From: Psychrobacillus faecigallinarum
Lineage (GTDB): Bacteria > Bacillota > Bacilli > Bacillales_A > Planococcaceae
Assembly: GCF_014836595.1 (NCBI RefSeq)
Contig: NZ_JACSQO010000007.1
Location: forward strand, 124,001 to 188,000
Length of the DNA: 64,000 nt
Direction: 5' to 3'
Notes under the pieces: generated by a model
The model's database searches: none
Told to the model about the DNA's origin: nothing
The model's input: only the letters and a program-made list of their open reading frames with translations
Shown here: positions 17,727 to 27,115 of the stretch, piece by piece
Position numbering within the stretch: position 1 is the first letter of the stretch
Layout: each line of letters opens with the position of its first letter
Made by a program: the position numbers and the translations under genes

Positions 17727-19394
17727 TTACCAGAATTTATATCCTTTTGAACCTGGAGGAGCATTCTGTAGCATATCGAACACTGGAACTGTATAAGCAA
17801 ACAAGATTAAGAAGATACAAATAGTCAACCAGATCTTCCAGTTTTCCAAAACCATCGGAGTTTTTTCTGCATTTTCAGAAACCTCGCCAATTGGGAATTC
17901 TGTTTCTCCTTTAGGAGCAAACCATACTAAGTGGACGATGATATACAATACCAAGATGATACCGATGAATAAAATCGTACCACCAACTGCCTGTGCTATC
18001 TGATAGCCAATCCAATCAGTTGCTTGTGCAGAATCACCATAGGTAGAGAAATCTGAACGGCGAGGAGCACCCATTAAACCGGCTATGTGCATAGCTCCAG
18101 ACATGATGGACATACCTACTGCCCATACAATAGCTTGTATAATTGCTAGCTTATTCATTTGTTTAGTTAACACTCTACCAGTAAGATGAGGGATTAACCA
18201 ATAAGCGGCACCAAAGAATGTTAAAACAACTGTTGTTGCTAAAGTGAGATGAAAGTGACCAGTAACCCAGATAGTATTATGTACTACTTGGTTCATTTGG
18301 TTAGATGCATTAATGATACCTCCAGCTCCAGCAGGGATAAAGGCTGCCATACCGATGAATGGTACAACGAATCGAGCATCCTTCCATGGAAGCTTTTTAA
18401 ACCATCCAAATAACCCTTTTCCTCCAAGCTGTCTTCCGCGAATTTCAAATGTAGCGAACATTGAGAAAGCAGTTAGAAGGGAAGGTATAACAACCATCAT
18501 TGTCAAAACTACTTGCAAGTATTTCCAAAAAGAATCAATACCAGGCTCTGTCAATTGGTGATGGAACCCAACAGGAATAGAGAAAATCAAGAAAAGCATA
18601 AAGGAAAGTCTTGCAAGTGCATCCGAATAAATTTTCCCGCCGATAATTTTAGGAATGATTACGTACCAAACCATATAAGCAGGTAATAGCCAGAAATATA
18701 CTAATGGGTGACCAAAATACCAGAAAAGTGTACGAGAAAGTAGAATATCAATCTTATCTACCCAGCCTAATGACCAAGGAATCAATTGGAAAACTACCTC
18801 AACTGCAACACCAAGTGAACAAATGATCCACATAGTTAAGTTTACGATTACCATAAAAGTTAATAATGGGCTAGGTTCTCCTGGATTAGTTTTGCGCCAT
18901 TCTCTATATTTCATTATAAGGCCAGCTCCACCAATCCAAGAGCCTACGACTACTAGTGCCAATCCCACATAGAAGATCCAATGTGCTTGTAGGGGTGCAT
19001 AGAAAGTGTACAGAACAGATGCTTCATTTAATAAAACCATTACTGCAGCAGCAGTTGTTCCGATTGTCATTGTCCAGAACCCAATCCAGCCTAGCATTCT
19101 TTGCTTATCTGTCAACGTGCCGGCAGTGCGGCTTACAGCAGCAATTTGGAAACCAAAGATAAAATAAGTTGTTAAAATAAGTGCTAATAAAACCCCATGA
19201 ACCGTTAATAATTGATAGTATCCGATTCCCCAAGGAAGAGTAAATTGTCCAGAACGTACTAGTGTTTGTAATAGTCCACAAAGTCCTCCGATTAAAAGTG
19301 CAATGAATGCTACATGGATGTGAGCCATTGCGAGCTTGCCATCACGACGATCTACCTTCACAAAGCTTTGTGCTTTCTCTGTTATTGTTGCCAT
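17727..19394 (-). CDS. cbaA: ba3-type cytochrome c oxidase subunit I
   Basis: Haem-copper oxidase main subunit, about 555 aa with 13 or so membrane helices, reducing O2 and pumping protons. Heme and CuB ligands can be seen in LLTVHGVLLAL, the GHPLVYFWLLPAYMVWY region, FHHQLTEPG and VTGHFHLTLA. The divergent N-terminus and the short CuA subunit next to it put it in the B-family (ba3/bo3, as in Geobacillus CbaAB), not the caa3 type. I chose ATG 19394, 9 nt after AAAGGTGG; the TTG at 19403 abuts that SD. It follows subunit II by 1 nt. Confidence 0.93.
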   Translation of the reverse strand: MATITEKAQSFVKVDRRDGKLAMAHIHVAFIALLIGGLCGLLQTLVRSGQFTLPWGIGYYQLLTVHGVLLALILTTYFIFGFQIAAVSRTAGTLTDKQRMLGWIGFWTMTIGTTAAAVMVLLNEASVLYTFYAPLQAHWIFYVGLALVVVGSWIGGAGLIMKYREWRKTNPGEPSPLLTFMVIVNLTMWIICSLGVAVEVVFQLIPWSLGWVDKIDILLSRTLFWYFGHPLVYFWLLPAYMVWYVIIPKIIGGKIYSDALARLSFMLFLIFSIPVGFHHQLTEPGIDSFWKYLQVVLTMMVVIPSLLTAFSMFATFEIRGRQLGGKGLFGWFKKLPWKDARFVVPFIGMAAFIPAGAGGIINASNQMNQVVHNTIWVTGHFHLTLATTVVLTFFGAAYWLIPHLTGRVLTKQMNKLAIIQAIVWAVGMSIMSGAMHIAGLMGAPRRSDFSTYGDSAQATDWIGYQIAQAVGGTILFIGIILVLYIIVHLVWFAPKGETEFPIGEVSENAEKTPMVLENWKIWLTICIFLILFAYTVPVFDMLQNAPPGSKGYKFW

Positions 19395-19395
19395 G

Positions 19396-19872
19396 TTACT
19401 CAACCACCTTTAACTTCGATGTCATAGAAGTGTGTCCTATGCCACAATATTCGTTACATAATATTAAATACTCTCCAGCTTTATCTACTGTTGTTACGTA
19501 TTCTGAAACGTAGCCAGGTTCTAGCATCATATTAATATTCGTACCTACTATTTGAAAGCCATGAATTACGTCTTTTGTTGTTGCGATAAATTTAACAGTC
19601 GATCCGAGTGGTACTTCAAATTCTTGTGGATTATAGAAGAAAGCAGAAGCAACGACTACTACCTCGTAATCCCATTCCTTACCTTCGACCTTGTGAACTC
19701 CAGGATTATTAAAAGGAGCAATTTCATCTACTCGCTCAGGATCAATATATACTTTTGCACTAGGTGGATGAGAACCGTAATGAAATGCGCTAAAGCCAAC
19801 TATAATTAAGAATAAAACCAAAGACCCTACCCCGAATGTTATCCACCATTTTTCATACTTGTGAATATGCAT
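19396..19872 (-). CDS. cbaB: ba3-type cytochrome c oxidase subunit II
   Basis: CuA-carrying electron entry subunit, 158 aa. One N-terminal membrane anchor (about 12-32, WITFGVGSLVLFLIIVGFSA) and a periplasm-side cupredoxin domain. The CuA ligands are the upstream His in VIHGFQIVG and the C-terminal CNEYCGIGHTSM (two Cys, His, Met). It lacks the fused cytochrome c domain of caa3 subunit II. SD GGAGGT is 8 nt upstream. Middle gene of the operon. Confidence 0.94.
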   Translation of the reverse strand: MHIHKYEKWWITFGVGSLVLFLIIVGFSAFHYGSHPPSAKVYIDPERVDEIAPFNNPGVHKVEGKEWDYEVVVVASAFFYNPQEFEVPLGSTVKFIATTKDVIHGFQIVGTNINMMLEPGYVSEYVTTVDKAGEYLILCNEYCGIGHTSMTSKLKVVE

Positions 19873-19892
19873 AACCTTTAACCTCCAATGAT

Positions 19893-20015
19893 TTAAAATC
19901 TGTCAATAAATAAATAGAATGCCAGAAACCAAGTTACTAATATAAAGATCCCCACTACGCTAACAGATATTAACGTGCCCTTAAGTTCTGGTTCTTTATT
20001 GTGTTTTTTGGACAT
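19893..20015 (-). CDS. Oxidase small subunit (subunit IIa-like), 40 aa
   Basis: Short gene preceded by GGAGGTG. The product MSKKHNKEPELKG is followed by one membrane helix (TLISVSVVGIFILVTWFLAF) and LFIDRF. Size, single helix and position immediately before subunit II match the CbaD / ba3 subunit IIa type of auxiliary subunit. First gene of the three-gene operon, 20 nt before cbaB. Confidence 0.85.
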   Translation of the reverse strand: MSKKHNKEPELKGTLISVSVVGIFILVTWFLAFYLFIDRF

Positions 20016-20059
20016 CAGTCGTACACCTCCAAAATATTCTTCTTTTTATCTATAGCTAC

Positions 20060-20102
20060 ATCATAAATTTAAATATTTATGTGTGATGTGATATTTCTCA
20101 CA
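20060..20102 (-). promoter_or_regulatory. Fnr/CRP-type promoter of the ba3 operon
   Basis: TGTGA-TATTTC-TCACA at 20087-20102 is an exact match to the Fnr/CRP-family palindrome TGTGA-N6-TCACA. On the minus strand a -10-like TATGAT lies at 20065-20060. If transcription starts at 20053 the palindrome is centred at -41.5, the standard class II activator position. No good -35 is present, as expected for an activated promoter. Confidence 0.65.
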
Positions 20103-20263
20103 CATACAAAGGTATTATGTGAAGATAATGTGAAATAAATTAAAAGTCATAGAAGTGGAAGGGAGATTAGTGAAGATAGTTGCAGTTCAGACTCTTGAGA
20201 AACAGAGTGCTAGCTAAAGATCTTATCCTTTAAATTAGCTCAAGGTCCTTAGGGATTGCCAAA

Positions 20264-20294
20264 TAAAAAAGAATCCTTTATTTAAAAGGATTCT
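20264..20294 (-). terminator. Terminator of the CheX-like gene
   Basis: 10-bp stem 20270-20279 with 20285-20294, loop 5 nt, then TTTTTTATTT on the minus strand. Confidence 0.85.
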
Positions 20295-20321
20295 AAGTTT
20301 TATATGTATTCTTATTGATAG

Positions 20322-20777
20322 TTAGTCCTCGTCTATTGTAAGAATAACAGTCATAAGGCCTATGTCTTCGGTTTCTACAGGCAAGCGAAAGGCATGATGA
20401 AAACCAAATAGTTTACTCTTGCCAACAATGACAGTTGGCGGTGTAATATCAATCTCTAATCCTTCTTGGGCAACAGTAGTACACAAGTTGCCTGCAATCA
20501 TATTTCCGAGTTCACCAGTAAAAGATTCGAGCATTTCGCCCTCGAGAGGCATGCCGAACATAGAGGCGCCAACGGAGGAGAAGAATTGGGAGGATGCATC
20601 AACAATAATTCTTCCCTTAATGTCTCCAACAATTCCGATGAGAACGCCCATCTCTTCCTGATCAAATGGTTGAATCATTAGTGTGGGAGACTTAAAACTA
20701 AGGTTAAGAGGAATAACAGACTTTAATGATTGAATGGTACCATTTAAAAGTGTTTTAATATGCTTGGAATTACCCAT
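20322..20777 (-). CDS. CheX/CheC-like chemotaxis phosphatase
   Basis: Predicted CheY-P phosphatase of the CheC/CheX/FliY family, 151 aa, cytosolic. It carries one copy of the active-site signature SxxxExxNxxxG (S85, E89, N92, G96 in SFTGELGNMIAG). ATG 20777 is chosen because AGGAGGGG lies 5 nt upstream; an 18-codon extension upstream has no support. It stands alone, not in a che/fla operon, with its own terminator. Confidence 0.85.
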   Translation of the reverse strand: MGNSKHIKTLLNGTIQSLKSVIPLNLSFKSPTLMIQPFDQEEMGVLIGIVGDIKGRIIVDASSQFFSSVGASMFGMPLEGEMLESFTGELGNMIAGNLCTTVAQEGLEIDITPPTVIVGKSKLFGFHHAFRLPVETEDIGLMTVILTIDED

Positions 20778-20919
20778 TTTATCCCCTCCTAATAGTAAAG
20801 ATGAATCAATTTTATCATATTGTCTAGTCAAAAAGAATATATTTTGTAGTCAATTGTTGAAAAATGTGATAACATCTAAATGAGAATGAATATCAAGTTC
20901 AGTTGAGAGGGAGATTGTC

Positions 20920-21009
20920 ATGGTATTTATATTAATTGGATCGACTGTAGTTATATACAGCGTAATAACTAAACACATTTTAAATTCTATTACACCACAA
21001 CCAAAATAA
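20920..21009 (+). CDS. Small hydrophobic peptide, 29 aa
   Basis: ATG preceded by GAGAGGGAG with good spacing. The peptide MVFILIGSTVVIYSVITKHI is mostly hydrophobic and likely membrane-associated. A strong terminator follows 12 nt after the stop, so this looks like a complete monocistronic unit. No recognised family. Confidence 0.55.
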   Translation: MVFILIGSTVVIYSVITKHILNSITPQPK

Positions 21010-21021
21010 TAGTAGTACAGT

Positions 21022-21056
21022 GATGACTTTGTGAACAATAAAGTCATCTTTTTTTA
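21022..21056 (+). terminator. Terminator of the 29-aa gene
   Basis: Stem GATGACTT with AAGTCATC (21022-21029 and 21041-21048), followed by TTTTTTTATAT. Confidence 0.85.
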
Positions 21057-21114
21057 TATTTTCTGATATGATATACATATTGTTTAAAGAATAAAAAGGG
21101 GAAATAAATTTCAC

Positions 21115-24100
21115 ATGAATCAATTAGAGGAATTACAGAAAATCAAAGAATCGAATGCTTTACTAGCGACAATTTCTAAACAAAACAATGATGAAGAGAG
21201 ATATGCAAAATCAAAACTTTTTGCAGAAAAAATAGAAAAGGGAACATTTACAATTGCTTTTGCAGGTCATTTTTCAGCAGGGAAATCAAGTATGATTAAT
21301 GCCCTTGTAGATGAACAGCTATTACCAACAAGTCCTATACCAACCTCTGCGAATATAGTTACGGTAAGCAAAGCGGATAAGAATTTTGCTATTGTCCACT
21401 TTGTAAATGATGCTCCGGTCAAATTCTCTGGGGAATATGATATTGGTCAAGTAAAAAAATATTCCAAGGACGGGAGTAAAGTTTCTCAAATAGAAATTGG
21501 ACATCAAACCTCGGAGCTTCCTAAAGGGATTATAGTTATGGACACACCGGGAGTGGATTCAACGGATGATGCACATCGTGTATCAACAGAGTCTGCATTA
21601 CATCTAGCAGATATCGTGTTTTATGTTATGGATTATAATCATGTGCAATCCGAGCTGAATTTTCAATTTACTAAACAGCTGCTTCACTACAATGAAAATA
21701 TTTATTTAATCGTAAATCAGATTGATAAACACAGAGAAGAGGAATTATCTTTCACTGAGTATAAACAATCTGTTTCTACAGCTTTCAATGCTTGGAATGT
21801 CGAGCCAAAGGATATCTTTTATACTTCATTAAAAAACAAAGATATAGTACATAATGATTTTCAACAAGTTAGGCAGATCGTTAAAGAATCTATACTACAT
21901 AAAGAAGAACTTTTCCTACGGTCAGCATCAGCTACTCTAAAAAAGCTAAAGGATGAACATATAAAATATTTAGAAGAGGAAAAAAAAGACTTACAGCAGG
22001 AACTAAGTTATTTACTCACAGAAGAAGATTGGAGCAATGTTGAAGAAATATTAGATCAGCTGGAAACTTCAGAGAAGCAAATACAGCTCCAAGAGAGCGG
22101 TGCGTGGAAAAAGACATTTGAAACGAGCAGGAAGGCTATATTGGAAAACGCCTCAATTATGACTTATGAAATGCGTGACCTTTTAAAACAATATGCTGAA
22201 AGTAGGCAGGATTCATTTAAGGTTGGTTTCATCGGAAGCAAGAAAAAAACAGAAGAAGAAAGAAAAAGAAGGTTAGCAGAAGCAATTCAGATGCTAGATA
22301 AAATTGTAGCTACTAATATTACTACACATATAAAAGATTTAATGAAGGGTCTTTTAAAGGATGTTAGCTTGTTAAATGAAGAAAAGGCAAACGAAATAAA
22401 TAATATGTCCTTCTCTTTACCTGAGGAAATCATCGCAGACACTATGCATAGTGGGGCAAGTGTTACGGGAGATGCAATACTGAACTATGCTAATAGAGTA
22501 AATGATGCAGTTATTAGATATTATGTGAAAGAAACTGACCGATGGAAGGATGAAAATTCAAATTATATCGAACTACATTCAACCAATCAAGATGTGCGGT
22601 TAGGGGATAAAACGAATGTTTTAAAGGAAAAGCAAGAAGCTATATCAAAAGTGTCTGATATAGAAGAAAGAATAGAAAATCTGGATAAGCAATTATCGAC
22701 ACCTTCGATCCAGTTTAGGAAAGATAGAGATCATCTTCTAGATGAATGGGAGAAAGAACGCTTGTCCTTCGAGCGCTCTATAGTAGAGTACGTTGATAAA
22801 GCTAGTGAAGAAACAGAAGTAATTTCCCCTGTCTTAATAGAGGAAGAGATATTAGAGGAAAGTGCTACATTACCTTTAGATGAAGTAGTGCAAAGGGCAA
22901 ACAAAATTGGAGAGATTTTATCGGAGCTTCCTGATTTTAAGGACGCCGCGTCTGTTATTAAGAAAAAGGCAATGCGTGTTCAAAACCAACAATTTACAAT
23001 TGCTCTATTTGGTGCCTTTAGTGCAGGAAAATCAAGCTTTTCTAATGCCTTAATGGGAGCGGATGTTCTGCCGGTTTCTCCAAACCCTACAACCGCTGCC
23101 ATCAATAAAATACATCCAATTTCTAAAGAACATCTGCACAATACCGCTGATGTTACTTTAAAATCTAAAGAACAGTTACTCGATGATGTAAAGTTTGCCT
23201 TTTTACAATTGGGTAAAAACGTTATTTCATTAGAGGATGCATACGAAAAGGCTCCTTCTGCCTTAAGTGAATCAGCTGCAGAAGAAGTGCATAAGTCATT
23301 TGTAAATGCTTTCTATAAAGGATATCCTGATGTACGGAATCACCTAGGTGAGATACTAAATGTGGATGATCAAGAATTTTCCCTTTATGTGGCAGAGGAA
23401 TCGAAAAGCTGTTTTGTTGATTACATTGACTTTTATTATGATTGTGAGTTAACTAGATTAGGCGTCACTTTAGTAGATACACCAGGTGCAGATTCCATCA
23501 ATGCAAGACATACTGGTGTTGCGTTCGATTATATACGAAATGCAGATGCCGTTCTTTTTGTCACATACTTTAATCATGCTTTTGCAAAGGCTGATAGAGA
23601 ATTTCTTATTCAGCTTGGTCGTGTTAAAGATTCCTTTGAACTAGATAAAATGTTTTTCATTGTAAACGCCATTGATCTTGCAAGCAACGAGGAAGAGGCT
23701 AACTTAGTTAAACAGTACGTAAAAGACGAACTGCAGCGATTTGGAATTCGATTTCCTAGGGTGTATGGAGTCTCTAGTCTTCAAGCTTTAAAAGAAAAGC
23801 AAAACAAAGAAAGACTTCATCAAGGCATGGAACATTTTGAAGAAGCATTCCATCATTTTTTGGAAAAAGATCTTAAACAAATTGCTATAACTTCATTAGA
23901 AGAGGAATCTAATCGACAAAAAAATAAATTGCTTTCTTTAATAGAACAAACGGAGGCTAACTTAGCTAGAAAAGATGAACGACTTTCTGAGCTTAGCGAT
24001 CAGGAACTAAAAATAAGGAATCGTTATACTGAATACAAGTCTGTATCTTTAACTAAGGATGCGGTTCAGGAATTGGAATCCCTTCTTTTTTACGTATTAC

Positions 24101-24726
24101 AACGTGTGTATTATCGATTCAACGAATTTTTTAAGGAAGCGTATAATCCTTCGCTTTTCTCTAATTATAATGCATCCACGGCTTTGGACTTAGCATTGAG
24201 GGATATACTTCAAATGATTCGTTTTGATCTGGAGCAGGAAGTCCGTGTAACGAATTTCCGACTGCTACAATATATTCAAAAACAAATGACTCAAATAGAT
24301 AAAGAAGAAATGCGAGTATTAAAGGAATGGAATGGGAGCTTAACTTATAGCCCTCATGAAAGTGAAGACTACGAATTACTAGAGTTTGTTGGCCCCTTTA
24401 AAGACAAAGACAAATATACTCATGTAAAATCATATTTTAAAAGTGCTAAGTCATTTTTTGAAAAAAATGAAAAAGAAAAACTAAGAGATGCTCTATCCGA
24501 GCAAACAAAAGTTGAGGCAGCTGCTTATTTAGATGATGAAAAAAAACGTTTAGTAAAATGGCTAACTATCTATGCAGAGAAGGAAGTAGAAAATGCTCGC
24601 TTAAAATGGTTAAATGAATCCTTAACTCAGTTGGAGGCAGAAAGAAGATTACTGGAGCAGGAAGAAACACTAGCTAAGTGGAAGGATATCTATAAGAAAT
24701 TAGAGACTGGAGGTAACGAAAAATGA
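21115..24726 (+). CDS. dynA: Tandem dynamin-like GTPase DynA (YpbR)
   Basis: Membrane-remodelling GTPase, 1203 aa, two fused dynamin units as in Bacillus subtilis DynA, which supports membrane fusion and surveillance. First P-loop GHFSAGKS at 51-58, DTPGVDS, NQID; second P-loop FGAFSAGKSS near 632-641, DTPGAD, NAID. Long helical, charged coiled-coil stalks follow each GTPase domain. No transmembrane helix is obvious. The TGA overlaps the next ATG (ATGA), so the sulfurtransferase is translationally coupled. Confidence 0.95.
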   Translation: MNQLEELQKIKESNALLATISKQNNDEERYAKSKLFAEKIEKGTFTIAFAGHFSAGKSSMINALVDEQLLPTSPIPTSANIVTVSKADKNFAIVHFVNDAPVKFSGEYDIGQVKKYSKDGSKVSQIEIGHQTSELPKGIIVMDTPGVDSTDDAHRVSTESALHLADIVFYVMDYNHVQSELNFQFTKQLLHYNENIYLIVNQIDKHREEELSFTEYKQSVSTAFNAWNVEPKDIFYTSLKNKDIVHNDFQQVRQIVKESILHKEELFLRSASATLKKLKDEHIKYLEEEKKDLQQELSYLLTEEDWSNVEEILDQLETSEKQIQLQESGAWKKTFETSRKAILENASIMTYEMRDLLKQYAESRQDSFKVGFIGSKKKTEEERKRRLAEAIQMLDKIVATNITTHIKDLMKGLLKDVSLLNEEKANEINNMSFSLPEEIIADTMHSGASVTGDAILNYANRVNDAVIRYYVKETDRWKDENSNYIELHSTNQDVRLGDKTNVLKEKQEAISKVSDIEERIENLDKQLSTPSIQFRKDRDHLLDEWEKERLSFERSIVEYVDKASEETEVISPVLIEEEILEESATLPLDEVVQRANKIGEILSELPDFKDAASVIKKKAMRVQNQQFTIALFGAFSAGKSSFSNALMGADVLPVSPNPTTAAINKIHPISKEHLHNTADVTLKSKEQLLDDVKFAFLQLGKNVISLEDAYEKAPSALSESAAEEVHKSFVNAFYKGYPDVRNHLGEILNVDDQEFSLYVAEESKSCFVDYIDFYYDCELTRLGVTLVDTPGADSINARHTGVAFDYIRNADAVLFVTYFNHAFAKADREFLIQLGRVKDSFELDKMFFIVNAIDLASNEEEANLVKQYVKDELQRFGIRFPRVYGVSSLQALKEKQNKERLHQGMEHFEEAFHHFLEKDLKQIAITSLEEESNRQKNKLLSLIEQTEANLARKDERLSELSDQELKIRNRYTEYKSVSLTKDAVQELESLLFYVLQRVYYRFNEFFKEAYNPSLFSNYNASTALDLALRDILQMIRFDLEQEVRVTNFRLLQYIQKQMTQIDKEEMRVLKEWNGSLTYSPHESEDYELLEFVGPFKDKDKYTHVKSYFKSAKSFFEKNEKEKLRDALSEQTKVEAAAYLDDEKKRLVKWLTIYAEKEVENARLKWLNESLTQLEAERRLLEQEETLAKWKDIYKKLETGGNEK

Positions 24727-25538
24727 CAAAGGTATTTATAGAGCTTTCAGAAATAGATATAAAGTCTTCAAGATTTATTGATACGCGCTTTATCTTGGGG
24801 GAACCTTCCGCAGGCTATGAAGCATTTAAAGAATGCCATGTGAGTGGAGCAGTTTATTGGGATCTTGAAAAAGACCTCTCTGATATGGACGATTTTAAAG
24901 GTAGACATCCGATGATTTCTAAGGAAAAAATGATTGAGCTTGTACAAAACTCAGGTTTAAATTTAGATGATAAAATTATTATTTATGATCAAGGGGAAGC
25001 TCCTTTTGCATTAAGAGCTTATTTCTTACTGGAATGGGCAGGGTTTAAAAATGTAAGAGTTATACGCCAAAGCTTTGAAATGATAAAACAGCAACTTCCA
25101 ATAACTGATGAAGTGACTCAATATACGAAGTCGAATATGACTCCACTTTGGAATGACGAAATTTATTTAACTATGGATGAAGTGCGAGATATTGCAAATG
25201 GAAAAAGGGACGGACAGTTAATAGATGCTCGTTCTTCGGCTAGGTATCGGGGAGAAATAGAGCCTATTGATCATATAGCAGGTCATATTCCAACAGCAAT
25301 AAATTATGACTGGGAGCAACTAAAGCGAGATGGTGCATTTTTGGAGCAAGAACTAATGGAATCTCAGCTAAGCAACCTTTCTAATAAGGATAAGCCTGTC
25401 ATTGCATACTGTGGGAGCGGAGTAACGGCAGCTCCATTATACGCAAGCTTAAAAGAAGCTGGTTACAAGGATGTAAAATTGTATGTAGGTAGTTACAGTG
25501 ACTGGATCCGAGAAAATGATGTAGAGAAATCTAACTAA
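24723..25538 (+). CDS. Rhodanese-type sulfurtransferase
   Basis: Two-domain thiosulfate/3-mercaptopyruvate sulfurtransferase, 271 aa. The N-terminal inactive rhodanese domain is about 1-120. The C-terminal active domain has the CGSGVTA loop with Cys230; this loop type is characteristic of mercaptopyruvate sulfurtransferases (CG[S/T]GVTA), whereas typical thiosulfate enzymes read CRxGxT. Overlaps dynA by 4 nt and shares its terminator. Cytosolic; physiological substrate not determined. Confidence 0.9.
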   Translation: MTKVFIELSEIDIKSSRFIDTRFILGEPSAGYEAFKECHVSGAVYWDLEKDLSDMDDFKGRHPMISKEKMIELVQNSGLNLDDKIIIYDQGEAPFALRAYFLLEWAGFKNVRVIRQSFEMIKQQLPITDEVTQYTKSNMTPLWNDEIYLTMDEVRDIANGKRDGQLIDARSSARYRGEIEPIDHIAGHIPTAINYDWEQLKRDGAFLEQELMESQLSNLSNKDKPVIAYCGSGVTAAPLYASLKEAGYKDVKLYVGSYSDWIRENDVEKSN

Positions 25539-25584
25539 TAATAAAGAGACCATATCTTCTAGGGGATTGGTCTCTTTATTATTA
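25536..25584. terminator. Terminator after dynA-sulfurtransferase
   Basis: Perfect 16-bp stem (25536-25551 with 25569-25584). T/A-rich on both sides, so it may also serve the minus-strand gene at 25656. Confidence 0.9.
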
Positions 25585-25655
25585 GGTTTAATTTTTTGAA
25601 AAGCTTAAGATTTGCATTTAGATAATTTTATAGCTTTTTACGACTTCTCTTGAGT

Positions 25656-26015
25656 TCACTCTTTTTTAAACAGGTATTTTTTGTTTATATATGCTCCTTC
25701 ACTGGTAACGATTACTTCTGCATATGGTATTCCAAAAACAGTATAAGTGTTTAGAATAATATACGGTAGTTGTTCCTCTTCATCGATCTTATTACTATCA
25801 ATCTCATATGAAACTACTATTAGCTGATCAAATGAATTTTGAAAAATATTATTAAATGTACCTAAGTTAAAATCATTCCACTCAGAATCATTATGTACGT
25901 TTGTATAAAAAAAACTGGTTGGTAAAAAAGCAATGAGACAAAAAATAAAAGATATTAACTTTAAAAATGTTTTGCCTGAACTATAATTTATCCTTCTTCG
26001 TTTACGGTACCTCAT
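25656..26015 (-). CDS. Hypothetical membrane-anchored protein, 119 aa
   Basis: Unrecognised. Basic N-terminus (MRYRKRRRIN) followed by one hydrophobic segment (about 17-38) and a soluble, acidic extracytoplasmic part ending in EVIVTSEGAYINKKYLF. Either an anchored protein or a secreted one with an uncleaved signal. ATG 26015 is preferred, with TTGGAG 9 nt upstream. Confidence 0.55.
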   Translation of the reverse strand: MRYRKRRRINYSSGKTFLKLISFIFCLIAFLPTSFFYTNVHNDSEWNDFNLGTFNNIFQNSFDQLIVVSYEIDSNKIDEEEQLPYIILNTYTVFGIPYAEVIVTSEGAYINKKYLFKKE

Positions 26016-26239
26016 ATGAAACAACTCCAATACTTGTTTTTAAACGCTATAGCAACTTATTCGAATTGTCCTGTAAACATGAATAAATTTAGTTCAAAGA
26101 CCCATTGGTTGAATTAGAAACGATATAAAATAATGCGGAGTTTAGGTAAATTCATTCATAATCGAAAGAAAATGAAACAATAAGGGATTTGCTACGTCTA
26201 ACTTGACTAATAAAGAAATTGGAAGGGAATGGTTGATCT

Positions 26240-26689
26240 TTGAGGAAGAAAATGGCCCTTTATTTATCAATGGTTTTTACTTCAGTCGTTCTTTTTGGCT
26301 GTCAATTCGAAGAAAGCACTGTAAATAAACCTAGTACTCAGCAGTATTTAGAAGAAAATGAAAAAGTGGAGACAGATGTAGAATTTTCAGTGGTTACTCT
26401 TACAATGATAAAAGAGGGTACATCAATTGTTTTTGATGATTACAATGCACTTGAGCAATTTAAAAGCATAATTTCAAGCGCGGTAAAAGAAAATGGAATC
26501 GTAAATATAGCCAATCCAGATTATTCTGTAGATATAATCAATGAAAATGAAGACAAACAGGTTTTACATCTTTGGTTGGGTGGAGCATTTGAAGAAAGTA
26601 CCTTAATGAATACAAATGACACTCACACTATTTATATTCTTCCTAGTGAATCTACCAATAAGATATTGGATTTAATAGAACAGGTCTAA
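26240..26689 (+). CDS. Putative lipoprotein, 149 aa
   Basis: Signal peptide with lipobox VLFGC (Cys21), so probably lipid-anchored outside the membrane. The mature part (about 128 aa) has no recognised domain; WLGGAFEESTLMN and HTIYILPSES resemble small immunity- or inhibitor-type lipoproteins only loosely. TTG start with GGAAGGGA about 10 nt upstream; no in-frame ATG keeps the signal peptide intact. No operon partners. Confidence 0.7.
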   Translation: MRKKMALYLSMVFTSVVLFGCQFEESTVNKPSTQQYLEENEKVETDVEFSVVTLTMIKEGTSIVFDDYNALEQFKSIISSAVKENGIVNIANPDYSVDIINENEDKQVLHLWLGGAFEESTLMNTNDTHTIYILPSESTNKILDLIEQV

Positions 26690-26784
26690 AAGATAATCTT
26701 TTAACGACAATAAGCTTTATCTCTTTACTATTATCCCCTTAACTAAAAAATATTTTAGTTAACCAATTAAACACGAATATTTCT

Positions 26785-26931
26785 CATTCCGCTGATTGGA
26801 ACGACCGGCGGCGACTCAGCGGGATGAGTAAGACAGATAAGACAGCACAAACGAGGCAAAGCTACGGTGATGGCTTATCACTCATCTCGTGGAACGCGTC
26901 CGCCTAAAGTGGAAATCAAGTAAACTATACG
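26785..26931. repeat. Bacillaceae-type GC-rich intergenic repeat
   Basis: A GC-richer block in an AT-rich spacer between the lipoprotein gene and rlmN. It runs from CCGCTGATTGGAACGACCGG through GGCGACTCAGCGGGATGAG, repeated AAGACAG, and CGTGGAACGCGTCCGCCTAA to AGTGGAAATCAAG. The layout (GATTGGA ... GGCGGCGACTC ... GCGTCCGCCT ... GGAAATCAA) matches a repeat I know from many Bacillus-group intergenic regions, and loosely the block at 17517-17620. No ORF or transposase. Confidence 0.6.
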
Positions 26932-27049
26932 CATTGGTAAGAATATTTATGCTTAGGCTCGTCTAATATTATTTAAGTTAACAGAGTAGTTCGCTTGTTT
27001 TTGGAGAAACTAAATAATATCTTTTTAAGGGTATTTCATATATAATAAA

Positions 27050-27078
27050 TTGTCGTATAAAAGAATTTGGTGTATAAT
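27050..27078 (+). promoter_or_regulatory. Promoter of rlmN
   Basis: TTGTCG at 27050-27055, 17-bp spacer, perfect TATAAT at 27073-27078; 37 nt before the ATG. Confidence 0.8.
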
Positions 27079-27115
27079 AGGCAAATTGTATGTGTAAGAA
27101 AAGAGGGGCTAAATA

